This document shows, one piece after another, positions 41,839 to 49,690 of a stretch of DNA of 64,000 bases. The stretch's first letter is position 1, and each line of letters opens with the position of its first letter. The stretch comes from Micromonospora mirobrigensis. GTDB lineage: Bacteria; Actinomycetota; Actinomycetes; Mycobacteriales; Micromonosporaceae. The stretch is taken from positions 1 through 64,000 of the forward strand of contig NZ_FMCX01000010.1 in the NCBI RefSeq assembly GCF_900091555.1. Direction: 5' to 3'. A program made the translations under genes and the position numbers. A model generated the notes under the pieces. The model was not told the DNA's origin. It did no database searches and saw nothing but the letters and a program-made list of their open reading frames with translations.

Positions 41839-42504
41839 ATGGTCCGACGGATGAGGCGTCTGGCGGCGGTACTGGTCAGCGGGGTCGTTGCCGGGGCGCT
41901 CTCCCTGGGCCTGGCCGGTCCGGTGCGGGCCGATCCGGCCCACCCGGTGTCGCGGCCCGGCCCGGCGGCCGGCGTGGAGATCACCGGCGACGGGATGGAC
42001 GAGCCGCTGCGGCTGCGCTCCCCCGACCAGCGCCCGCAGGTCCTCGCGATCATCGACCAGGTGGACTGGATCGACCGGGTCGCCCGACTCAAGGCGCCCG
42101 GCAAGTCCGGCCTGGGCCGTAAGTTCACCGTGGTGGTGCTCGTCGGCGAGAAGCGGGTCCGGACCTTCGACCTCTACCCGTTCGCCGACGGCGGGCCGCG
42201 GATCTTCCGCCCGGCCAAGCAGCCCGGCGCGCGGGTGGTCAACGCCGGGTGGTTCCTCGGCCGGCTCACCATGTCCGAGACGCTGCGCAGCGTCGGCGTG
42301 CCGGTCGAGCGGCAGTTCGACACCCTCTCCGGCGGCGTCGGCGGCGGCGAGCGGGTCATCCCGGAGGCCTTCGACCCCGCCCAGGACATCGACGACGCCC
42401 TCGGTGAGCTGCGCCGCCTGCTGCTGCTCAACGTCTCGGTGGTGGTGCTGATCACCTTCGGCATCGCCGGGATCGCGCTGCTGATCCGCCGCCGCACCCG
42501 CTGA
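41839..42504 (+). CDS. Exported membrane-anchored protein, unknown
   Basis: The protein has 221 residues from the ATG at 41839 (GAGGAGG six bases upstream). The signal peptide is RRMRRLAAVLVSGVVAGALSL, ending at PVRA. The middle holds GKFTVVVLVG-like and VVNAGWFLGRLTMSETLRSVG segments. A C-terminal helix (LLLLNVSVVVLITFGIAGIAL) with an RRRTR stop-transfer tail fixes the protein outside the membrane. It is divergent from copC. I do not recognise the family. Confidence 0.7.
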   Translation: MVRRMRRLAAVLVSGVVAGALSLGLAGPVRADPAHPVSRPGPAAGVEITGDGMDEPLRLRSPDQRPQVLAIIDQVDWIDRVARLKAPGKSGLGRKFTVVVLVGEKRVRTFDLYPFADGGPRIFRPAKQPGARVVNAGWFLGRLTMSETLRSVGVPVERQFDTLSGGVGGGERVIPEAFDPAQDIDDALGELRRLLLLNVSVVVLITFGIAGIALLIRRRTR

Positions 42505-42523
42505 CCCGGGTCGGCCGCACCGC

Positions 42524-43459
42524 TCAGACCTCCAGGACCACCTTGCCGCGGACGTGTCCCGCCTCCACCAGGCGGTGCGCGTCCGCGGCGTCGTCCAGCG
42601 GGAAGGTCCGCTCCACGTGCACCGTCAACCGACCGGCGTCGACCAGCCCGGCGAGCAGGCTCAGGTCGGCCGTGGACGGCTTGCAGAAGACGTAGCTGCC
42701 GCCCAGGCGGGTGACGTGCTCCGGGTCGGCGGTCGAGACCAGCCGCGCCGGCCGGGACAGCAGCTCGGCCGAGACGTCGAGCGCCTCCCCGCCGAAGAGG
42801 TCCAGCGCCACGTCCACCCCGTCGGGCGCGACCGTGCGGACCCGGTCCAGCAGGCCCGGGCCGTACGTCACCGGCTCGGCCCCCAGGGAGCGGACGAAGT
42901 CGTGGTTGGCCTCGCTCGCCGTGCCGATCACCCGGGCCGCGCCGAGCGCCCGGGCGACCTGCACCGCCAGGTGCCCCACCCCGCCCGCCGCGCCGTGCAC
43001 CAGCACGGTGTCCCCCGCGCCGGTACGCGCCAGCTGCAACGCCTGGTACGCGGTCAGCCCCGCCAGCGGCAGCCCGGCCGCCTGGGCCCAGGACGCCTGC
43101 ACCGGCTTGTCGGCCAGTGACCGTTCCGGGGCGGGCACCAGCTCGGCGTACGTGCCGTGCTGGATGTCGTCGCGTCGGGCGTACCCGATCACCTCGTCCC
43201 CGACGGCGAACCCGGCGACCGCCGGTCCGGCCGCCTCGACGACGCCGGCCAGGTCCCAGCCGGGCACCAGCGGGAAGTGACCGGGGATCGCCGCGGCGAG
43301 GTGCCCCTCGCGGACCTTCCAGTCCACCGGGTTGACCCCGGCGGCGCGCACCCGCACCAGCACGGTGTCCGGGCCGACCGGTGGGTCGGGCAGCTGTCTC
43401 GGGAGGAGCTGCTCGGCCGGACCGTACCCGTCGATCGCGATCGCCTTCACCCTGCCCAC
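42524..43459 (-). CDS. NADP-dependent quinone-oxidoreductase-like MDR enzyme
   Basis: The 311-residue protein has the medium-chain reductase pattern: AAGVNPVDWKVREGH, GWDLAGVVEAAGP, GDTVLVHGAAGGVGHLAVQ (dinucleotide loop) and a C-terminal HRLVEAGHVRGKVVLEV. It lacks the structural zinc Cys cluster, so it belongs with zeta-crystallin/quinone oxidoreductases. It reduces quinones or enones with NADPH. It is convergent with the exported protein gene. Confidence 0.88.
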   Translation of the reverse strand: MGRVKAIAIDGYGPAEQLLPRQLPDPPVGPDTVLVRVRAAGVNPVDWKVREGHLAAAIPGHFPLVPGWDLAGVVEAAGPAVAGFAVGDEVIGYARRDDIQHGTYAELVPAPERSLADKPVQASWAQAAGLPLAGLTAYQALQLARTGAGDTVLVHGAAGGVGHLAVQVARALGAARVIGTASEANHDFVRSLGAEPVTYGPGLLDRVRTVAPDGVDVALDLFGGEALDVSAELLSRPARLVSTADPEHVTRLGGSYVFCKPSTADLSLLAGLVDAGRLTVHVERTFPLDDAADAHRLVEAGHVRGKVVLEV

Positions 43460-43486
43460 GCTAGTGGGCGGAGGGCCACCGTGTGG

Positions 43487-43807
43487 TCAGCACCAGCGGC
43501 GCGGCGGCCGTTCCCGGCGGTTGCCGCGCTGGCGGGGGCGGACCGGGCCGTGCCGGTGCGCGCCGGCCCAGCCGGCCAGCTCGTTGCGGCAGCCCGCGGC
43601 GGCGGGCTCGGGCTCGGCGGCGGGCGGTTCGGCGCCACGCGGCCGGGGCACCGACGGCTCGTCCTCGGCCCGCCCGACGGTGGGCTCGGCCGGGAACGAC
43701 GGTCCGGCCGGGCGGCGGTGGTGCTTGCCGCCGTTGGCGTGCTCGTGGTGGCCCGGGCGGCAGGACTCGCCCTGGGTGCAGCCGTGTTCGGCCTCCCCGT
43801 GCGCCAT
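43487..43807 (-). CDS. Small Cys/His-rich hypothetical protein
   Basis: The 106-residue protein begins MAHGEAEHGCTQGESC and continues GHHEHANGGKHH, so the first 35 residues have two Cys and several His that could bind metal. The rest is Pro/Arg/Glu rich and likely disordered. A strong GAGGAGG site stands five bases before the ATG, which argues for a real gene although the tail is low-complexity. I do not recognise it. It lies between an MDR enzyme and pyrE on the same strand. Confidence 0.55.
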   Translation of the reverse strand: MAHGEAEHGCTQGESCRPGHHEHANGGKHHRRPAGPSFPAEPTVGRAEDEPSVPRPRGAEPPAAEPEPAAAGCRNELAGWAGAHRHGPVRPRQRGNRRERPPRRWC

Positions 43808-43945
43808 GCCGGCCTCCTCGCCTTCTCGCCGTTCACCCGCCGGGCGGTCGCCCCGACGTGCCCTGACACCGTACTGGCCGGCACCGACAGGCCGTACGCC
43901 GCGTACCCGGATCGGCGTCCACCCCGTGCCGGGAGATCAACGGGC

Positions 43946-44464
43946 TCAGGCGGTCAGGTCGGCGCGGGCGAACAGGGCGTGCAGCCGGACGCCCCGCTCG
44001 GCCAGGGCCTCGGCGCCGCCCTCGGAGCGGTCGATCACGCAGAGCGCGTCGGTGATCTCGGCGCCCAGCTCGCGGAGCTGCCCGGTGGAGATCACCACCT
44101 GGCCGCCGGAGGTGACCACGTCCTCCACCACCAGCACCCGGCGGCCGGCCACCTCGGCGCCCTCGGCGAGCCGGGCGGTGCCGTACGCCTTGGCGGTCTT
44201 GCGGACGAAGGCGCAGGGCAGCCCGACGTGCCGGGCCAGGGCGGTGACCACCGGGATGCCGCCCAGCTCCAGCCCGGCCAGCACCTCGGTGCCCGGCGGC
44301 ACCAGCCCGGCCAGCCCGGCGGCGACCCGGTCCAACAGCGCCGGGTCGGCCTCGAAGCGGTACTTGTCGAAGTACTCGTCGGCCACCCGGCCGGAACGGA
44401 GCGTGAAGCGGCCGGTGAGGCGGCAGGTGGCGGCGATCTGGCGGGCGAGGTCGGTGTCGGTCAC
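43946..44464 (-). CDS. pyrE: Orotate phosphoribosyltransferase
   Basis: The protein has 172 residues. The PRPP motif is RRVLVVEDVVTSGGQV, LAGLELGGIPVVTALA is the phosphate loop, and FVRKTAKAYGT provides the Lys-rich flexible loop. It converts orotate plus PRPP to OMP in pyrimidine synthesis. The GTG start at 44464 is divergent from fasR with 89 bp between. It stands apart from other pyr genes, as is common in actinobacteria. Confidence 0.93.
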   Translation of the reverse strand: MTDTDLARQIAATCRLTGRFTLRSGRVADEYFDKYRFEADPALLDRVAAGLAGLVPPGTEVLAGLELGGIPVVTALARHVGLPCAFVRKTAKAYGTARLAEGAEVAGRRVLVVEDVVTSGGQVVISTGQLRELGAEITDALCVIDRSEGGAEALAERGVRLHALFARADLTA

Positions 44465-44553
44465 GGGTGATCATCCTGGCAGCCCGTCGCGGGCGGGTCG
44501 AGCGCCGGCCGGCCGGGGTGGGGCCCGGACCGGGGACGTGTCAGGCTGGAGCG

Positions 44554-45753
44554 GTGAGCGAGCCGGGCGGTAGTGAGCTGACGGCCACCCTGCGCCGGAT
44601 CGAGCGGGCGGCGGGGGCGCTGGCCACCGCGAGCGTCTCCCGGATGGACGAGACGCTGCCCTGGTTCCGGGAGCTCCCCGCCGACCAGCGCTCCTGGGTC
44701 ATGCTGGTGGCCCAGGCCGGCGTCCGGTCGCTGGTGCAGTGGCTGCGCGAGGGTGGCGGCACGGCGGACAGCACCCAGGAGGTCTCCGACGAGGTCTTCG
44801 CCACCGCGCCGCAGGCGTTGGCCCGCTCGATCAGCCTCCAGCAGACCGTGGCGCTGATCAAGGTCACCATCGACGTGGTCGAGGAGCAGGTGTCGCTGCT
44901 GGCGGCGCCGGGCGAGGAGCAGCAGCTGCGCGACGCCGTGCTGCGCTTCTCCCGGGAGATCGCCTTCGCCGCCGCCCGGGTGTACGCCCGCGCCGCCGAG
45001 TCCCGCGGCTCCTGGGACGCCCGCCTCCAGGCCCTGCTGGTGGACGCGCTGCTGCGCGGCGACTCCCCGGACGTGCTGGCCAGCCGGGCGGCGGCGCTGG
45101 GCTGGTCGGACGCGCCGCCGGTGGCGGTGGCGGTGGGCCGCTCCCCGGGCGGTGAGGTGGCCGCCGTGCTGCACACCGTCTACCGGCACGCCCGGCGGAT
45201 CGGGGTGGAGGTGATCGGCGGCGTGCACGGCGACCGGCTGGTGATCGTGCTGGGCGGGGCGGCGGACCCGGGCGCGGCCACCGAGAAGCTGCTGCCCGCG
45301 TTCGGCGAGGGACCGGTGGTGGTCGGGCCGGCGGTGCCGAGCCTGGACGAGGCGACCGACTCGGCGCGCTCCGCGCTGGCCGGCTACCGGGCCGCCCCGG
45401 CCTGGCCGACGGCGCCCCGGCCGGTGGCCGCGGCGGACCTGCTGCCCGAGCGCTCCCTGGCCGGCGACGCGGAGGCCCGTCGGCGGCTGCGCCGGGACGT
45501 GTACGCCCCGCTGGTCCGCGCCGGGGGCGAGCTGCTGGAGACGTTGGACGCCTTCTTCGCCGCCGGCGGGACGCTGGAGAGCGCCGCCCGGGCGCTGTAC
45601 GTCCACCCGAACACGGTGCGTTACCGGCTGCGCCGGATCGCCGAGGTGACCGGGTTCTCCCCGCTGACGCCGCGGGACGCGTTCGCCCTCCAGGTGGCGC
45701 TCACGGTGGGCAGACTGGACCCGGTGGTCCCGGTGGCCCCGACCCAGACATGA
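44554..45753 (+). CDS. fasR: PucR-type transcriptional regulator, fatty-acid operon activator (FasR)
   Basis: The protein has 399 residues from the GTG at 44554. The N-terminal helical domain is followed by a GGDEF-like degenerate region. The C-terminal PucR helix-turn-helix is AARALYVHPNTVRYRLRRIAEVTGF near residue 355. It lies directly upstream of the fabD-fabH-acpP-fabF-accD operon, as FasR of Streptomyces and its mycobacterial counterpart do, and probably activates it through the palindromes at 45798-45827. It is divergent from pyrE. Confidence 0.9.
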   Translation: MSEPGGSELTATLRRIERAAGALATASVSRMDETLPWFRELPADQRSWVMLVAQAGVRSLVQWLREGGGTADSTQEVSDEVFATAPQALARSISLQQTVALIKVTIDVVEEQVSLLAAPGEEQQLRDAVLRFSREIAFAAARVYARAAESRGSWDARLQALLVDALLRGDSPDVLASRAAALGWSDAPPVAVAVGRSPGGEVAAVLHTVYRHARRIGVEVIGGVHGDRLVIVLGGAADPGAATEKLLPAFGEGPVVVGPAVPSLDEATDSARSALAGYRAAPAWPTAPRPVAAADLLPERSLAGDAEARRRLRRDVYAPLVRAGGELLETLDAFFAAGGTLESAARALYVHPNTVRYRLRRIAEVTGFSPLTPRDAFALQVALTVGRLDPVVPVAPTQT

Positions 45754-45797
45754 CGCCCAGCCGTCGGCAAACCAGTACAGACATGCGACGACCACCG

Positions 45798-45827
45798 TTG
45801 ATCTTTGTAGGAACCCGACAAAGGTTC
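45798..45827 (+). promoter_or_regulatory. Interlaced palindromes in the fabD operon promoter (candidate FasR site)
   Basis: CTTTGT (45803-45808) pairs with ACAAAG (45818-45823), and GAACC (45811-45815) with GGTTC (45823-45827), so two inverted repeats interlace. TTGATC at 45798-45803 could be a -35 hexamer. The site lies 60-90 bp before the fabD start, in the only gap between fasR and fabD. Confidence 0.5.
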
Positions 45828-45888
45828 TAGTGCGGTTTGGTGCCAGCCGGCACAGCGCGACCCGTGGGTATCCGTCAGAGTCATAGAC

Positions 45889-47058
45889 GTGCTCGCCGTA
45901 CTCTCACCCGGCCAGGGTTCCCAGAAACCCGGCTTCCTGACCCCCTGGCTCGACCTGACCGGCGCCGAGTCCCGGCTGCGCTGGTGGTCCGCGCTGGCCG
46001 GGGTCGACCTGGTGCACCTCGGCACCGCGGCCGACGCGGAGGAGATCAAGGACACCGCCCGCACCCAGCCCCTGCTGGTCGCCGCGGCGCTGCTCGCCGC
46101 CGACCAGCTCCCCCTCTACGACGTCGCCGTCACCGTCGGCCACAGCGTCGGCGAGCTGGGCGCCGCGGCCGTCGCCGGGGTGCTGACCCCGGAGACGGCG
46201 ATCACCCTGGCCGGCGTCCGCGGCCGGGAGATGGCCGCCGCCTGCGCCCTGGAGCCCACCGGCATGGCCGCCGTCCTCGGCGGCGACCCCGACGAGGTGC
46301 TCGCCGCGATCGAGGCCCACGGGCTGCACCCGGCCAACCGCAACGGCGCCGGCCAGATCGTCGCCGCCGGTTCGATCGAGGCGCTGGACAAGTTCTCCGC
46401 CGAGCCGCCGGCGCGGACCCGGGTGATCCGGCTCCAGGTGGCCGGCGCCTTCCACACCCCGTACATGGCCCCGGCCGAGACCGCGCTGGCCCAGGTCGCC
46501 GCCGGCATCACCCCCGCCGACCCGGCCCGGATCCTGCTGTCCAACCTCGACGGCTCGGCGGTCAGCCACGGCCGCGAGATGGTGCAGCGGCTGGTCCGCC
46601 AGGTCACCGCGCCGGTCCGCTGGGACCTGTGCATGCGCACCCTGGCCGACCTCGGCGTCACCGGGGTGATCGAGCTGCCGCCGGCCGGCACCCTCGCCGG
46701 CCTGGTCAAGCGCGAACTCAAGGCCACCGGCGCGCCCGAGATCGTCACCCTGAACACCCCCGACGACCTGCCCGCCGCGCGTGACCTGATCGCCCGGCAC
46801 AGCGGACTGCGCGGCCACGAGCCGGTGATCCAGTTCCGGGTGGTCGTCTCCCCCGCAGCAGGCACCTTCGCCCCCGCCGAGGGGCTCGCCGAGGGCGCCG
46901 ACCTGCGGACCGGCCAGGTGATCGGCCACGTCGCCACCCGACAGGGCCCGGTCGAGGTCACCGCGCACGACAGCGGGCTGCTCACCGAGTGGCTCGCCCA
47001 CCACGACGATCCGGTGGCGCCGGGCCAGCCGCTGGCCCGCATCGGCGGCCCCGCGTGA
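45889..47058 (+). CDS. fabD: Malonyl-CoA:ACP transacylase with an added biotinyl-like C-terminal domain
   Basis: The protein has 389 residues. Residues 1-300 form a normal FabD: SPGQGSQKPGF, catalytic Ser86 in GHSVGEL, and His189 in AGAFHTPY. Residues about 313-389 add a beta-sandwich that aligns without gaps to biotin carboxyl carrier domains (FRVVVSPAAGTFAPAEG, DSGLLTEWLA, DPVAPGQPLARI). Gln352 stands at the biotinyl-lysine position, so it should not be biotinylated. FabD loads malonate on ACP for chain elongation. The GTG start seems leaderless. It is the first gene of the fab operon after fasR. Confidence 0.93.
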   Translation: MLAVLSPGQGSQKPGFLTPWLDLTGAESRLRWWSALAGVDLVHLGTAADAEEIKDTARTQPLLVAAALLAADQLPLYDVAVTVGHSVGELGAAAVAGVLTPETAITLAGVRGREMAAACALEPTGMAAVLGGDPDEVLAAIEAHGLHPANRNGAGQIVAAGSIEALDKFSAEPPARTRVIRLQVAGAFHTPYMAPAETALAQVAAGITPADPARILLSNLDGSAVSHGREMVQRLVRQVTAPVRWDLCMRTLADLGVTGVIELPPAGTLAGLVKRELKATGAPEIVTLNTPDDLPAARDLIARHSGLRGHEPVIQFRVVVSPAAGTFAPAEGLAEGADLRTGQVIGHVATRQGPVEVTAHDSGLLTEWLAHHDDPVAPGQPLARIGGPA

Positions 47059-47166
47059 GCGGGCCCGCGCGCACCGCGGTCGCGACCACGAGAGGAACGC
47101 ATCGGTGAGCGCGAGGAACGAGCCGGGTCTGCGAGTCCCGCAGTCGCGAACGAACGGAGGCCTCCG
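47059..47166 (+). repeat. Structured spacer between fabD and fabH
   Basis: The 108 bp have no gene. GAACGA-type words recur (GAGGAACGAG, GAACGAACGG), and CTGCG/CGCAG form a hairpin around AGTCC. It resembles spacer repeats frequent in Micromonospora genomes, but only one copy is in this window. The fabH ribosome-binding site GGAGG closes it. Confidence 0.4.
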
Positions 47167-48111
47167 ATGACCGGCAGCCGGATCGTCGCGCTCGGGCACT
47201 ACCAGCCGTCCCGGGTGGTGACCAACGACGACATCGCCCAGCTCGTCGACACCAACGACGAGTGGATCCGCGACCGGGTCGGCATCGTCACCCGGCGGAT
47301 CGCCGGTGACGAGACGGTGGCCGACATGGCCGCCGCCGCGGCCGGCAAGGCGCTGGCCAACTCCGGGCTGACCGCCGCCGACATCGACCTGGTGGTCGTC
47401 GCCACCTGCACCTCGGTCGACCGAAGCCCGAACGTCGCCTGCCGGGTCGCCGCCAAGCTCGGCATCACCGCGCCGGCCGCGTACGACGTCAACACCGCCT
47501 GCTCCGGCTTCGCGTACGCGCTGGGCACCGTGGACCACGCGATCCGCGCCGGCGCCGCCCGCAACGCCATCGTGGTGGGCGCCGAGAAGCTCTCCGACTT
47601 CACCGACTGGACCGACCGGTCGACCTGCATCATCTTCGGCGACGGGGCGGGGGCCGCGGTGGTCACCGCGACCGCCGACGGTGAGCCGGCCGGCGTCGGC
47701 CCGGTGGTGTGGGGCTCGGTGCCGGAGAAGAGCGACGCGGTACGCATCGAGGGCTGGCGGCCGTACATCGCGCAGGAGGGGCAGGCGGTCTTCCGCTGGG
47801 CCACCACCGCGCTGGCCCCGCTGGCGCTCCAGGCCTGCGAGAAGGCCGGGGTCGCCCCGTCCGAGCTGGCCGCGTTCGTGCCGCACCAGGCCAACGCCCG
47901 GATCATCGACGGCATCGTCAAGCGGCTGAACATCCCGAACGCGGTGATCGCCAAGGACATCGTCGAGTCCGGCAACACGTCGGCCGCGAGCGTGCCGCTG
48001 GCCCTGTCCAAGCTCGTCGAGCGGCGCGAGGTGCCGGCCGGCGCCCCGGTGCTGCTCTTCGGCTTCGGCGGCGGCCTGACCTACGCCGGTCAGGTCGTCC
48101 GCTGCCCCTGA
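47167..48111 (+). CDS. fabH: Beta-ketoacyl-ACP synthase III
   Basis: The 314-residue protein has the full Cys-His-Asn triad: Cys112 in VNTACSGF, His240 in FVPHQAN and Asn270 in SGNTSAAS, with GDGAGAAVV and a C-terminal LLFGFGGGLTYAG. It condenses acetyl- or branched acyl-CoA with malonyl-ACP to start fatty acids. It is in operon with fabD and acpP. Mycobacteria lack this gene at the corresponding place, whereas Streptomyces has it. Confidence 0.96.
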   Translation: MTGSRIVALGHYQPSRVVTNDDIAQLVDTNDEWIRDRVGIVTRRIAGDETVADMAAAAAGKALANSGLTAADIDLVVVATCTSVDRSPNVACRVAAKLGITAPAAYDVNTACSGFAYALGTVDHAIRAGAARNAIVVGAEKLSDFTDWTDRSTCIIFGDGAGAAVVTATADGEPAGVGPVVWGSVPEKSDAVRIEGWRPYIAQEGQAVFRWATTALAPLALQACEKAGVAPSELAAFVPHQANARIIDGIVKRLNIPNAVIAKDIVESGNTSAASVPLALSKLVERREVPAGAPVLLFGFGGGLTYAGQVVRCP

Positions 48112-48199
48112 ATCCCACCCCGGCGCCCGCGCGCCGGGGGAGACGGCCGGCGGCAGGTCCGCCGGCCGAGTGAAAACCGATGGAGAGGAAGCAACACCA

Positions 48200-48439
48200 A
48201 TGACCCGTGACGAGATCACCGCCGGCCTCGCCGAGATCCTCGAAGAGGTTGCCGGGGTGAACCCGGACGACGTGGCCGAGGGCAAGTCCTTCACCGACGA
48301 CCTGGACGTCGACTCGCTCTCCATGGTGGAGGTCGTGGTGGCCGCCGAGGAGAAGTTCGGGGTGAAGATCCCGGACAACGAGGTGCAGAACCTCAAGACC
48401 GTCGGCGACGCCGTCAGCTACATCGCGGCGCAGTCCTGA
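48200..48439 (+). CDS. acpP: Acyl carrier protein
   Basis: The 79-residue acidic protein has the phosphopantetheine site Ser39 in DVDSLSMVE. The four-helix ACP pattern is complete (LAEILEEVAGV at the start, NLKTVGDAVSYI at the end). GAGAGGAAG precedes the ATG at 48200. It carries the growing chain between FabD, FabH and FabF. It is two bases from fabF. Confidence 0.96.
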   Translation: MTRDEITAGLAEILEEVAGVNPDDVAEGKSFTDDLDVDSLSMVEVVVAAEEKFGVKIPDNEVQNLKTVGDAVSYIAAQS

Positions 48440-48441
48440 TC

Positions 48442-49668
48442 ATGGCTCGCACCGACGTCGTCGTCACCGGGCTCGGCGCGACCACCCCGCTGGGCGGGGA
48501 CGTCGCGTCGACCTGGGACGCCATGCTCACCGGCCGCTCCGGGGTGAGTGCGCTCACCCAGGAGTGGGCCGGGCAGCTGCCGGTCCGGATCGCCGCCCAG
48601 CTCGCCGTCGACCCGTCCGAGGTGCTGGACCGGGTCCGGCTGCGCCGGCTGGACCGCTCCGAGGCGATCGCGCTCATCGCGGCGCAGCAGGCCTGGGCGG
48701 ACGCCGGCCTGGCCGACTCCGGGCTCGACCCGGAGCGGCTGGCGGTCAGCGTCGGCTCCGGCATCGGCGGCGCCACCACGATGCTCGCCCAGGACGACAT
48801 CCTGGAGGCCTCCGGCCCGCGGCGGGTCTCCCCGCACACGGTGCCGATGCTGATGCCGAACGGTCCGGCCGCCTGGGTCGGGCTGGAGGTGGGCGCCAAG
48901 GCCGGCGTGCACTCGGTGGCCAGCGCCTGCGCCACCGGCGCCGAGGCCATCGCGCTGGGCCTGGACATCATCCGCGCCGGCCGGGCCGACGTGGTGGTGG
49001 CCGGCGGCACCGAGGCGGTCATCCACCCCCTGCCGATCGCCGGTTTCGCCTCGATGCGGGCCATGTCGACCCGCAACGACGAGCCGGAGAAGGCCTCCCG
49101 TCCGTGGGACAAGGGCCGGGACGGGTTCGTGCTCGGCGAGGGCTCGGGCGTGGTGGTGCTGGAGAGCGCCGAACACGCCGCCGCCCGCGGCGCCCGGGTG
49201 TACGCCCGGCTCGCCGGCGCCGGCATCACCTCCGACGCGTACGACATCGTGCAGCCGCACGCCGAGGGCGAGGGCGCCATCCGGGCGATCCGCCGGGCGC
49301 TCGCCGACGCGGACCTCGCCGGGACGGACATCGCGCACGTCAACGCGCACGCCACCTCCACCCCGGTCGGCGACATGCTGGAGATCGGCGCGCTGCACAA
49401 GGCCGTCGGCGACCACGTGGTGCTGTCGGCGACCAAGTCGATGACCGGGCACCTGCTCGGCGCGGCGGGCGCGCTGGAGTCGATCGCCACCATCCTGGCC
49501 ATCCGCGACGGTGTCGTACCGCCGACCATCAACCTCGACGACCCGGACGACGGCCTCACCCTGGAGGTGGCCGCCCACAAGGCGCGCCACATGGAGATCC
49601 CCGCCGCGCTGAACAACGCTTTCGGCTTCGGCGGACACAACGTGGCTCTCGTCTTCACGCGGGCCTGA
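48442..49668 (+). CDS. fabF: Beta-ketoacyl-ACP synthase II
   Basis: The 408-residue protein has Cys163 in SACATGAE, His303 in NAHATSTPVGD and His337 in KSMTGHLLGAAG, the Cys-His-His triad, and a C-terminal NNAFGFGGHN. It elongates acyl-ACP. It is the single elongating synthase in this operon, where mycobacteria have kasA and kasB. Confidence 0.96.
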   Translation: MARTDVVVTGLGATTPLGGDVASTWDAMLTGRSGVSALTQEWAGQLPVRIAAQLAVDPSEVLDRVRLRRLDRSEAIALIAAQQAWADAGLADSGLDPERLAVSVGSGIGGATTMLAQDDILEASGPRRVSPHTVPMLMPNGPAAWVGLEVGAKAGVHSVASACATGAEAIALGLDIIRAGRADVVVAGGTEAVIHPLPIAGFASMRAMSTRNDEPEKASRPWDKGRDGFVLGEGSGVVVLESAEHAAARGARVYARLAGAGITSDAYDIVQPHAEGEGAIRAIRRALADADLAGTDIAHVNAHATSTPVGDMLEIGALHKAVGDHVVLSATKSMTGHLLGAAGALESIATILAIRDGVVPPTINLDDPDDGLTLEVAAHKARHMEIPAALNNAFGFGGHNVALVFTRA

Positions 49669-49690
49669 GACCACAGCCTTGGAGGCTCAT

